Positions 1 through 10,208 of a stretch of DNA of 64,000 nt are shown here, piece after piece (within the stretch, counting starts at the first letter, position 1; every line of letters starts with the position of its first letter). This stretch comes from Lepas anatifera (Eukaryota > Arthropoda > Thecostraca > Lepadidae). The stretch is taken from assembly GCA_034440635.1 (NCBI GenBank), contig JAOTON010001930.1, forward strand, positions 431,501 through 495,500. Direction: 5' to 3'. The notes beneath the pieces are model-generated. The model was not told the origin of the DNA. It worked only from the letters and a program-made list of their open reading frames with translations, and made no database searches. A program made the position numbers and the translations under genes.

Positions 1-533
1 CGTCGCGAAGGTGGTGACACGGGTCATCGTGACGACGGTGCCGTTACGGACCAACGGGAGGCCGACAGCGGAGCGGCTCGATGCGGCGGCGACGACGCTA
101 CGGGGTGGCGCGACGACGGTGCTGACCCAGACCGGTGGGGGGCCGGCGCAGCGCTCTGCGAGCAAATGCCACTTGTGGACCTGGAGGCGCGGGTAACGAC
201 TTAGGAGCTGATGTTATTGTAGAACATGATGCAGATAGCGGTGAAACAGTGCTACCATCTAGTGTTAGCCCCGGTGTCTCACTACTGCCATCTGAACATG
301 ATTAAGGGTTTTGTGCTCAAGGAACCGTAACGCGAAGTGGGCGGACAGTCAAACCGCCTGAACGTTATGAGGGGGTGAGTGTGGCATCGTCAGATCATGT
401 CCCCCGTGCCGGGGTGCGCGCGTACGTGCACCGGCTGGCCGCAGCCGGTGCGCAGATATGTGAAAGGGCTTCGGTCGGAATTCAGAGGGTCACGCGGAGT
501 CAGCCGCGGGGCAGCGGGGCACCCTGGTTTTGA
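1..533 (+). pseudogene. Degraded 3' end of a probable LTR-retroelement polyprotein
   Basis: A frame running to a TGA at 531-533 contains TRSGRTVKPPERY (about 330-370), a motif typical of the C-terminal tail of Ty3/gypsy-type Pol polyproteins. The same frame upstream holds an acidic stretch (about 195-300, ending SLLPSEHD) and is broken once by a TAA near 301. The first 190 bases are GC-rich and open in another frame up to the window edge (11-196), so at least one frameshift separates them. No LTR, integrase core or reverse transcriptase is visible because the element continues off the left edge or is truncated. This is a family guess from one motif; a low-complexity chance match is possible. 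Confidence 0.38.
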
Positions 534-1270
534 GGCTGGTGAGGTGTGGAAGCTAATACACCGATGTGACAGTAACCATTTTCTTATTTGAAACATAGCT
601 TACTAAGTAAAACAGCTTATCAAAATGTTACATTGGTAACTATTTAGAAGAATAAAAATTATTGGAATGAGAAATGTTGTTCTTAAGCAAAAAAATTGAA
701 TTAGTTTAAAATTAGTTCTCCAGAGTCGATTCAAAATATGATACCACTATGTGAAAAAGCACAGAAAACATTATAATTAACAATACAAGTCGTAGGTATT
801 TCCTATAATCATGCCAAGTAAGCTGGATGTATGACTGGTATGTGCCGTTGGCGAGTTTTGACCCCTCTTCCCTCCCCCCGTATCTCATTTCGCAAGATAC
901 CTGTAATTCACTTATCTCCTGGGAGATGATATCTCATGGGTGACGATGCACTTATTCCCGGGAGAGCTAGAGAACACTTACGGGTGGCGTTTATCGTAAC
1001 GAGATGAAGAGAATGTATTCGGAACATTATTAGATAAGGTCAATATTGAGGTCACTAGAGATCAGAGAAGGTTCCATAGCTTTACCATGCGGCAGTGCAG
1101 GTTTACCCCAATAGGGATGCTTACCGAGCAAAGCTATAAAATAGATACAATTTGTATGCATCTTTGGATTTGTCTCATCATGACAAATCGATTGTATTCA
1201 GTATATTTAGAAAACGATCCACATTTTGAGGAAACAATGAGGTGGCTTTTCACGTTTCCAAGTCAGTAAA
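534..1270. other. No recognised gene
   Basis: AT-rich sequence with no reading frame that looks coding and no repeat that I can match elsewhere in the window. Confidence 0.6.
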
Positions 1271-1733
1271 TTGGTTCACCTAACTGAAGTCCGACAGAAT
1301 AACAGTTATGCAATCAAGAAAAGGTATGAGGTACCATGCAGGACTTCACGTGCATCAGCGGTCACTACCATCATTATAGCTGGCACCAGGAGACCACCAA
1401 ACTTAGAAACAACACACAAGAGGTGCCCACACCGAACTGTCAGAACCTGGAACGCACTGCCTGCCACTGCACGGCACACCAAAAACAGCCAAATATTTAA
1501 ACAGAAAACAAAGAAACTCATCCTACCCTAAATAATGATCTCTGTTACTGTGCATCCATTATACGTAATATCCATGATTTTCATATAATGATTTCAATAG
1601 TCTGTAAACCATAATTAGCACAATCGATGTTAAACCATGACCAATCTCACTGAGATAAGTGTAAACCGGGCATCTAATGGCCACGACAACGTGGGTATCT
1701 CTGAGAACGCAAAATAAAGCATGTATGTATGTA
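1271..1733 (+). mobile_element. 5'-truncated LINE: reverse-transcriptase C-terminus, 3' UTR and tail
   Basis: The frame 1271-1531 ends with a stretch around RTWNALPATARHTKNSQIFKQ, the pattern seen at the extreme C-terminus of many CR1/RTE-X-like LINE polyproteins (a W-N-x-L-P block then a basic helix). About 180 bases of non-coding sequence follow, with an AATAAA at 1713-1718 and a short (ATGT)n tail at 1721-1733, which is how a LINE 3' end should look. Everything upstream of the last 80 or so codons is missing, as expected from incomplete target-primed reverse transcription. I did not find a clear target-site duplication. Confidence 0.6.
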
Positions 1734-1790
1734 CCTATGTAGACCAAGAGACATTTCCTACTCAGAATCAGGAGTTATGTCTATTGCCGG

Positions 1791-2025
1791 CAGGGGCGTC
1801 GCCAACGGGGGGCCAGGGAGCGCCCAGCACCCCACTTTTTGGCCAAAAATTTCCTGATCTCGGTCAAAATTGGAGAAAACCAAACATTCGTATAACCAGC
1901 CGCTGCAGAAGGCAACGAGGAGCCCAAAATCGAACAGTATTTGGTCTTAACGTGGAAATATTTTGGTCAGCGTCAGTTTGAAGTTTGGCTGCCCCCCCCA
2001 CTTTTTGCTGGTGGTGACGCGTATG
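1791..2025. mobile_element. hAT-type MITE, 235 bp
   Basis: The left end starts CAGGGGCGTCGCCAACGG and the right end, read in reverse complement, starts CATACGCGTCACCACC, giving imperfect terminal inverted repeats of hAT style. The flanks 1783-1790 (ATTGCCGG) and 2026-2033 (ATTACCAG) match at 6 of 8 positions, consistent with an aged 8-bp target duplication. There is no coding capacity. Confidence 0.6.
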
Positions 2026-2386
2026 ATTACCAGTATATTTCGGACCGGCAAGAGGGAAAAAGAGCTAAAGTCCCAAACCCAGTTTTTGAGGTAACGAAAC
2101 AAAACAGATCCAGGTACTGGGTCAGAAAAGACTCAATTTTGTCACAATAGTCGTAGAAAATATCGGGGAACAAAAAACATGAATAATAAAAAATTAATAC
2201 CGACACCAATTGGGGCTCGAATATTTATCATCATCATATGGCATGAAATCTGGTATTTACCCTACTCATTTTGTGGGTTGGGGATAGTGATTTTTAAGAT
2301 TCTGAAACCCCTTTTTCCGAGAAGCTTGCTTACATCGAGTCAAGAACTGGGCTCCGCTGGAAAAAATCATTTTGAATGAAATAATA

Positions 2387-3327
2387 CGAGGTGTGACCAA
2401 ACAGAAACGGGACATTGGCTGCTGGCGATACGACTCAGCAGCCACATGCCGACAAACTATGTCATAGTGATGCACAAAATTTCAACTCAGTATGGGCAAA
2501 ATTCCGTTTTAGCTAACCCATTATCTTTTTTTCACAGCTGTGTCTCTAACTCCCATGCAATGCCCCGTGTCACAACATGAGCTTTGAACAGAGGATCAAC
2601 ATCAAGATTTTGGTTAAACTGGGGGCATTTGGAGGGCAACCCAGAGTTCCTGGACGGTGTCATCACTGCAGACGAGACCTGGGTCTTCCATTATGGCTCC
2701 GAGACAAAGGGGCAGAGCCTCCAATTGAAGAGGGCGGGGTCTTCCAGACCAAAGAAGGCATGCATGTCAAAGTCCAAAATCAAGGTGATGCTCATTACCT
2801 TCTTTAGCCATCAAGGTTTGATTCATCACGAATTCGTGCCACAAGGGTAAACTGTGAACCAGCACTTCCACAAAATAAGTGCTCAGGCACCTGATTGCAC
2901 GAATCCGACGATTGAGCCGTGACATGTGGGAGAACAAGCGGTGGTTCCTGCACTACGACAGTACTCTCGCGCACAGCGCCCTCAGCATCCGACAGATCCT
3001 GGCCGACAGATAGGCTGTAACCCTGAAACATCCCCCGTACTCACCAGATTTAACACCGTGCGTTCACTGGTTATTCCCAAAGATCAAGGGCATCCTCAAG
3101 GGATCACATTTCGGAGGGGTTGGGCACATCAAAGAGCACGTGACAAGGACCCTGAGAAACGTCGAGAAAGAGGAGTTTAAGGGGTGCTTCAAGGCGTGGA
3201 AGAGGAGATACCAGAAGTGCATCGACTTCGAGGGGGAACACTTCGAGAAAGAGAACAATTAGTTTGCTGTCATCCCATAAAATAAAGCTGCATTGGCAGA
3301 GTCCCGTTTATTTTTGGTCACACCTAG
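2387..3327 (+). mobile_element. Internally deleted mariner element
   Basis: The ends are inverted repeats reading C(G/T)AGGTGTGACCAAA, each preceded by TA (2385-2386 and 3328-3329), the mariner target duplication. Inside are transposase fragments. The N-terminal helix-turn-helix start lies near 2577-2625 (EQRINIKILVKLG). It then jumps to the catalytic domain (2626-2850) with ADETW carrying the first catalytic Asp, and later to decayed HYDSTLAHS and PPYSPDLTP blocks carrying the second and third Asp (about 2955-3070). The element is 941 bp where mariners are usually near 1.3 kb, so roughly 100 codons are missing between the N-terminus and the first Asp. Stops and frameshifts are also present. 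Confidence 0.85.
2577..3260 (+). pseudogene. Mariner transposase pseudogene (D,D34D type)
   Basis: Mariner transposases cut and paste DNA at TA dinucleotides using three Asp residues in an RNase-H-like fold. The first Asp lies in TADETWVFHYG near 2670-2700, followed by SRPKKACMSKSKIKVMLITFF and HHEFVPQG, then a stop at 2848-2850. A continuation in other frames gives HYDSTLAHSALSIRQ and PPYSPDLTPCVHWLFPKIKG, separated from each other by an in-frame stop. The C-terminal helix region runs to a stop near 3260. The internal deletion, nonsense codons and shifted frames mean it cannot encode enzyme. It sits wholly inside the inverted repeats of the 2387-3327 element. Confidence 0.8.
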
Positions 3328-3480
3328 TAATCTCATTAATTCTGCAACAGCCGGGTAGCCATTTCTCTGTTAAATCCGCAACGTATAATTTCCAAGAAAC
3401 TGTAAATATATTATACGTACACAATTTAGGGCTTTCTTCAATAATGATAACAATTATGAACTTTGGCTCCTTAACTTACA

Positions 3481-3660
3481 GTGGCGCGGTAGTGGAGTGG
3501 TCAGAGTAGATGACTGCCACGCAGCCGACCTGGGTTCTAGGCCCAGCGGCTTCTCTGAACGAGGAGCAAGCTGGCTGCCGAGAAACCATTCCAACAGGGA
3601 AAGAGTCGGGGACGCCATATGACTCTGACAGTTGGTGCGTCGATAAGCCCCAACAACTCC
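3481..3660 (+). mobile_element. tRNA-derived SINE, Gly(TCC)-like head, common 3' body
   Basis: The head, GTAGTGGAGTGGTCAGAGTAG and onward to a B-box-like GGTTCTAGGCC, resembles tRNA-Gly(TCC). The 3' body (AACAGGGAAAGAGTCGGGGACGCC..., then GACAGTTGGTGCGTCG, ending CCCCAACAA) is the same body carried by the Arg-headed SINEs elsewhere in the window. This is an old copy without an obvious duplication. Confidence 0.7.
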
Positions 3661-4393
3661 GCCTATTCTGCGTCGACAACGCAAGTACCTGTATATAGTT
3701 ATAAAACTCGCCATCCACTGCCTGATCGGACTAGTTGCTGCCTCATTAAATATATAAAATGTGGACTATGCCATCACCAATTAACGGATCGTGTGGTTGG
3801 GAACATTAATACAAAATGCAGCATTTTCGTCAGGTCGATAATGTCCAGGGATAGATTATACTCGCAGGCTGATGCCAAGATGTTCTGGAGCATGCTCTCT
3901 GAGCCATGTGTAGAAGCATAGGAAGTGAATAGGGACATTTCCCTCCTTATGATCAGCTCGACTATGTGAAACAGCTAGATTGTCTACAAAATGTGTTATC
4001 GTTCAAATCTGACGCTCAATTATGACAATTGCTAGAAATTGTACTGTCCATATTCATGCTCGGCACTGACGCTCGATCCTGCCACATCATTGTCATGACA
4101 TCTACGAGAATGCGGTGCTGCCTACTATTTATAATGTTGCGCACTATATGCGTTTAGCGGTAGGTGAGGGCAATTGTCTCGGCCTGGTCGTGGGGGCTCT
4201 GGTGGCGCTACCCGCAACTGTGGATGACTGTTTGGGTATAGGTGACGCTGGTTGTCATTGTGTTAACCTGGAATCATATCCGTTAAGCCCCAGCGAATTC
4301 CTTGCATTTTATTTCACCGTGCAAAAGCAGCGCACCGTCTGAGACGTGATGTTTGTCACTAATAATCTGATGGATATACAACACTCTGACATG
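3661..4393. other. No recognised gene
   Basis: Mixed-composition sequence; short open frames here have no recognisable motif. Confidence 0.55.
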
Positions 4394-4397
4394 TTAA

Positions 4398-5195
4398 CTT
4401 TCGCCCCACCGGGAAGCCGTCGGTGGCCCCCCTAAGGATTTTTTTCGGAATAGCAGAAAAATGACGAGACGCGGCACCGCGGTTGAGGGATCCCTCCATC
4501 TCTCACCCCATCATTTTCCCACATTCCCTGAAAATTTTTACCCCGGGTCACCCAAGGTCAGGTCACCAGGAGAAGTCAACCAAGGTCACCTCACTTCAAA
4601 TTTTGAGCTCTATAAGAGTTACATTTCTTAGTCAATCGATTTGAAACTTTCTACACTTCACGAACCCTCCAAGGTCTACAAAGTGTATATCCGGGATTTC
4701 TCGATTTCGTGACCTGAGGTCAGGTCATGAGGTGACCTCTCCCATTGAAAAGGCTTGGGAAGATGTCTTATGATCTAAAAGTCACAAAAGCGAGTGCAAA
4801 TGCTCAGCTTGCTCAGAATAGCCTTCTTGGACACCCTTTCACAGTACCAGGGGTCATATTTGTCGTTTGACCTCTCCAAGATCATCCAAGGCCACTAGGG
4901 GTTAAAAACAGTATTTTGACAATACATTTTGAACTAAATAAGCAAGAGCACTGAATTAAACACCATCGTGTATTTCTTCTCACTGGCTTTCACTTTATTT
5001 ACAGCTTAGTCACTTTCTGAACTTTCGTGACCTCAGGTCATTTTAGGCCTCAGGTGACATCTGGAGGTCAAACCACTGGCGGGGGGTCTCAAGTTCCACA
5101 TAGCGGAAAGAGCCTGGTATTTTCCTATCAAAAGTGTTTTACCAGACCTCAATAGCTCAAATAGCTTAGGAGTTATGCCCAGTTTTCTTAGCATG
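4398..5195 (+). repeat. TTAA-flanked, AGGTCA-rich element, left part
   Basis: It begins after TTAA (4394-4397) with CTTTCGCCCCACCGGG, the same terminus as the full element at 23157. It stays alignable to that copy until about 5190 (shared landmarks: ACCCCGGGTCACCCAAGG, TATATCCGGGATTT, CCACTGGCGG, GTTATGCCCAG). AGGTCA and its complement TGACCT are densely repeated: seven exact copies between 4541 and 4740 by my count. After 5195 the sequence departs from the other copy and I could not place the right end. Confidence 0.7.
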
Positions 5196-6270
5196 CGCCC
5201 AGCTCTGGGGGAAACTCGCCCCCTCCTGTTTTTCCCCAGATAACATAAAAACAAAGAGACGCAGAACAACGAAACTTCTAGTACCTTATACCTGATAAAT
5301 TTTACATATCTCGTCAAATTTGTAAGGTAAGGTCATGCCAGGTCAAGAAGCTTTTCAAGGTCAAGTGACCCGACCTAAAAACCTAAAATCACGAGTTTGA
5401 AGCGGCGCCTAGGGAACTTCAGAAAACCGATCAGTTTGAAACGTTCGCAATACAATGATATCATAAGGGTCTACAAATCTACTATCTCGGAATTTCGGTA
5501 TTTTAGACCAAAGGTGGGGAAAATTTTTTGGTCACCCCATTTTAAGAGTACGGTGAAAAATAGAATGGGCTCCTTTTCAGTAAACACTGGATATATAAAG
5601 CTGAAAATCCTCAAACCGTCTATTCTTACCCCGATCTTGACCATAAAGTTGAGTTTTTGAGCATCTGACCTCTCAAAGTTCATGTCAGGTGACAGGAGCA
5701 TAGAGTGATTGTTTTGTCAATAACTTCTCACTGAATTGAGATAAAGCTCTCCATTTTGCTTATATTGTCACGGGGAGTCGATTTATATGCAACATGGGAG
5801 CACTTTGCTAAAGGCGGCCGTCGCTCTGAAAAATTTTCTATAGAAACGGTGACATTCTAATGCATTTTTAGGGTAGTATGGAACATATTTCAAGTATTTA
5901 GCACACTTACCAGTGTCAAATCCTTGAAAACACGCACTAAATTACCCGTAGAAGTCGCGACATATTCACAGTAACAGCGCTGAGCAAAGCATTGAAATGA
6001 ATGACGATTTTTTTGTTTACGTCTTCTGCGTGGCCGTGAGTGTTAAAAAGTATATATTTTCGGGAAGAAAACGTTATATACGATAATTAGAAAAAAATAA
6101 AGTGTTCAAAAATATTTGTTTTGCAATTGTGTATGCTACAATTACTGATATATCTTTCAAATGACGGATTTTTACGAACTGCTGCCGTACTACTTTCATA
6201 CGCTCAAACCGTCTGAGCCGATCTCGTGTGTCTAGCAATGACAGAGGAAGAAAAGTCTAACCTAAATCTA
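5196..6270. other. No gene; AGGTCA motifs continue to about 5700
   Basis: The first half still contains AGGTCA/TGACCT motifs (for example three near 5328-5370) and is probably more of the same repeat family. The second half is AT-rich with nothing recognised. Confidence 0.5.
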
Positions 6271-6314
6271 ACCTGACCTGACCTGACCTGACTTAGCCTA
6301 ACCTAACCTAACCT
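6271..6314. repeat. Telomere-like (ACCTG)n-(CCTAA)n simple repeat
   Basis: Four ACCTG units run into CTTAG and then CCTAACCTAACCTAACCT. CCTAA is the complement of the arthropod telomere repeat TTAGG. It is short and interstitial. Confidence 0.7.
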
Positions 6315-6329
6315 CGATTTAGCGAGCCG

Positions 6330-6620
6330 GCCTCCGGCGGCCTAACCTGCGGGGCTAACTATCGCCTGCGTCGGCAGCGGCATCGCCGGCTCCGCCGGCG
6401 AATGCCGCGTCCTCCCCAGGAACTCACCTGATGCTCGCTTCGCTCGCATGTCTGCGAGCTTCGCTCGCCACCTGTCCCGATTCTCTAGCCTTACCCCTCT
6501 TTTCTCTCCATTGGACTTTCACCGGCTTTAAATATTGCATCTCTAGTTGGTGTTTATCAGCCAGCTTCCGCCCGCTTCGCCCGTTTCTGCTGGTTACTGC
6601 CCGGCCGGCAGCCGTGCGCC
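6330..6620. repeat. GC-rich stretch of short palindromes
   Basis: Several small stem-loops occur in sequence, such as GCATCGCCGG...CCGGCGAATGC near 6380-6405 and the near-palindromic GCGAGCTTCGCTCGC near 6455-6470. No gene is seen; it directly follows the telomere-like repeat. Confidence 0.5.
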
Positions 6621-7739
6621 CGTCCGATCTACGTTATTTATTGGAAAACAAGATAAGTTTTTGGATTTCACATTGGAGTCGCCGATATGTTATAGAGTGA
6701 GTCCTCCTGATTAAATTGCAGGGGCGCAGCCAGAGCTTTTGTATGGGGCGCACACCAACTTTGAGGGGCACCCCTCGGGAAAAAGGGCACTTTTAACGTA
6801 ACCTAAAACTCTTACTATATCTTTGTTTCTATCATTTTTTGGGCATCTTTGGTTCAATAAAAATGCAAATAAATCATTGAAGGAGAAGGAAACCTCGATT
6901 AAAACCGAAAAAGGAAAAAAATATCACCAAAATGTTATGGAAGTAGCCAAAACACGACTGTTTTTGGGTAGATTTAAGGACAAATCAGCCAACTCATGCA
7001 AGTACTTAACATCAGAGAAATCAGCGGAGCATGTGATATCTGTTACAATGTGCAGGTTAAGGCATATTGGAGTCGAAAATTCATGTGTTATGCCCACTGG
7101 TTTTGTCGTGACGGGTGAGCCCTGGCTGAACGAGGATTAAGTTCCTTGCCTCCCACAATCGCCGTGGGACAAGGAGTAGCATAGTGTCTTTGGAAGAACA
7201 CATTTTTGCCGCCGGAAATATTTGGGAGATACCTTTTGAACGCGTTTATTAGGTTCCATATTCTCAAGGCTCGGTCCCAGTTAAGAGTAAAGAAAAGGTT
7301 AACAGGCCGGTGGTTTGGATGGGGGTGGTGTGACTGGGCTGAAAATTGTGAAAACTTGTTCTTCATTTAAATTAATTAGTAGAAATCCTGGTTTAGGGGA
7401 CTGTGCTCTGAGCTCAGGGGCACATGCCTTTTTATCATCCCTTCCCAGAATCCACCAGCATAATAAGCAATTTATATAACCAGGGGTGCCTAGGTATCAC
7501 AAGCCGTTTTAGAGATTCCTCATTCCTCGTTAGCTCCGTTTTACAAGGGCAGTTTCCATTGTGTTCTTATTCCCCATCTATTCAAGACCAGCTCTGGGGC
7601 CCCCAAGTGTGGATCAGAGGCCTCCAGAGCAGCTTCCCCCATCCCCCCAGTTGTGCCTCCAGGGACTAGACTAGCTCAGTGACCCCGTCCCGAGATGATG
7701 GGAGTTGGCCTTGTGTTCTTATTATCTGGCTATTCAAGA

Positions 7740-8381
7740 CCACCTTAGGGGCCCCTGATGTAGATCAGGGCCACAGAGCAGCTCATGCTTCACCCAGGGA
7801 CTAGACTAGCTCATTGGTCCCAGAGTTGAGGTCATCAGACTAGCTCAATGGGCCACATTTAGGCTCATAGGGCCTTAAACCAGTTCAAGAAGCCCCAAAA
7901 CAGTTTAAGGCGCCAGATCACTTCAGAGGGCCTTAAGCCAACTAAAGGGGCTCTCACAAGCTCAGCGCCCAGACCAGCTCAGGGTACCCTCAGAACCTAG
8001 ATACGCTCTTGGGCCCCAGATCAGCTCTTGGGGCCCCAGATCAGTTCAGGGGCCTGAAGTCAGGTCAGGGGGCAAGATCAAGTCAGGGGCACTAATTCAG
8101 CTCAGGAATCCCTCACCAGCTCGGGGCCCAAGCAGTTCAAAACCCCCAGAGCTGCTCAGGGGACACCAGATCGGCCCATAGGGCACCAGATCAGCCTCGG
8201 GGACAAACAATCAGATCAGTGGGCCCCGACCAGCTCGGGACCCAGATCAGCTCGGGAATACAAGATCAAGTCAGGAGGCACTTAATCAGCTCAGGAGCCC
8301 CATACCATCTAAGGGGCCCTCACCAACCCCTGTAGGCCCAGCTCAGCTCAGGGCCTGGGAGCTGCTCAGGAAATCACTTAA
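7740..8381 (+). repeat. Degenerate minisatellite of about 20 bp, first block
   Basis: Variants of CAGATCAGCTCAGGGGGCAC recur head to tail with much drift. The part from about 8066 to 8380 is repeated, at high similarity, at 9318-9606, so blocks of the array were duplicated as longer units. Confidence 0.85.
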
Positions 8382-9121
8382 CACGCGCATTGACGGGTCT
8401 AGCCACCTTCGCATTACGGGTGGTACCGCCCCTAAGATCTCGAGAACCACGGAGGGCGAAGAACGGTAAAGGGCGTTGCTGCCCACCACTTCCATCAAAA
8501 CATTTGAACTATTTTTTTAGGTACATTTAGGTCACGAGAGGTCAAACATGCCCGTCTAGGGATAACATGTAAATTAGTTTTTGGCCATGAAATCTGAACA
8601 AGTAAAGATAGAGCAAAACGACTTGAACTATATGAATCCTCTTAGAAGCCGAATCGAATGATATATAATTTGACCTTCTAGGTCAAATAAGGATTTGACC
8701 TAACCTAGTCTAGGTCAATTATATAAAATGCATATCATTAGAACCAAGCCAAGCGAGTCTAATGCAGCTAAAATAAATTATCTATCACCATCCGTTACTG
8801 AGTTATTCCGTAAAAACCATTTTCCCATTATTTCCAATGGAAGGTCATCCTCTACCTGACCTTAGGTCATCATATCAAAAATACCGGAACATATGTTAGA
8901 GAACTCGGTGGGGCTATTATGTGATATGAGTTTCAATCGATAAGTTCACTTCTCGACTTATGCTATCTTAAACTTTTTTGAGGTCGGGTCACTTGACCTG
9001 TACTATGACCTGACCTGTGATGACCTAACCCTAAAATTTTACAAATGTAAAGTGATGAGGAAAAGTAGACAGCGCGCGTAGCGCCGCCTTTCTTATCTCC
9101 AAAACCCCGAGCGCTAATGTG
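8382..9121. mobile_element. TTAA-flanked AGGTCA-rich element inserted in the minisatellite
   Basis: It is flanked by TTAA at 8378-8381 and 9122-9125. The ends read CACGCGCATTGACGGG and, in reverse complement, CACATTAGCGCTCGGGG, which are loose inverted repeats. The interior is non-repetitive, AT-rich and contains TGACCT/AGGTCA clusters. A paralogous array segment at 9590-9640 runs GAAATCACGTAAGGAGG straight through the equivalent point, so it acts as an empty site. Confidence 0.75.
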
Positions 9122-9125
9122 TTAA

Positions 9126-10208
9126 TCAACCCAGGAGGCCCGGGTCAGCTTAAAGGGCACCATATTAGCCATGGGGCACCAGACTAGCTCAGAGGGAATA
9201 AGATGGGCTCAAGAGACACAATGATAACTCAGCAGGCACAAGATCGACTCAGGGGGCATTAGTTAAGTTCAGGAGGCAGTATATCTGCTCAGGGTGCACC
9301 AGATCGATCAGCGCAGGGGGCAAGTTCAAGTCAGGGGCACTAAATCAGCTCAGGGATCCCTCACCAGCTCGGGGCCCAAGCAGTTCAAAACCCCCAGAGC
9401 TGCTCAGGGGACACCAGATGGGCCCATAGGGCACCAGATCAGCTTCGGGGACAAAATATCCGATCAGTGGTCCCCGATCAGCTCGGGAATACCAGATCAA
9501 GTCAGGAGGCATTAATCAGCTTAGGAGCCCCATACCATCTCAGGGGCCCTCATCGGCCTCTGTGGGCCCAGCTCAGCTCAAGGCTTTAGAGCTGCTCATG
9601 AAATCACGTAAGGAGGCACAGATCAGCTTAAAGGGCACCGGATTAGCTCAGGGAGGCACCAGACTAGCTCAGAGGGCATCAGATGGGCTCAGGAGGCACC
9701 AGATCGACTACGGGGCATTAGTGCAGCTCAGGTGGTACCAGATCAATCCGCTCGGGGGCCAGATCAGATCCCAGCCCCCAGACTATGGCAGGAGCATAAA
9801 TCAGCTCAGGGGACACAAGGTGGGCTCAGGGCCCACCACACCAGCTCCAGGGGGCACCAGGCCATCTAAAGAGACATCAATAATCGGCTGAGGGGACACC
9901 TAATCAGCTGAAGAGGCACCATATTGACTTAGGAGACAGAATCAACTTGGGGAGGCATGAGATCAGCTCGGGGCCCGAATCAGTTCAAGGGGCACTAAAT
10001 CAACTATTAGGGCACCAATCAAGCTCGAAGGCATTAGACTAACACAGAGGGCATTATATAGTTTCAGGAAGCACAATTATTTGCTCAGTGGGGCACTCGA
10101 TTGACTCAGGAGCACCAGTTCAGCTTAGAGGGCAAGAAATCAGCTCAAGGGGTACAGTACCAGCTAAGAGGCCACGAGATAAGATCAAGGAGCACCAGAT
10201 TAGCTTCA
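9126..10208 (+). repeat. Degenerate minisatellite of about 20 bp, second block
   Basis: The same monomer continues (CACCAGATCAGCTCAGGGGG and variants). Short open frames through it are by-products of the repeat and carry no domain. Confidence 0.85.

Noticed and set aside
6823..7140. 105-codon Lys-rich protein inside the large hAT-like element
   Set aside because: No transposase motif or domain; the element otherwise lacks coding, so it is not supported.
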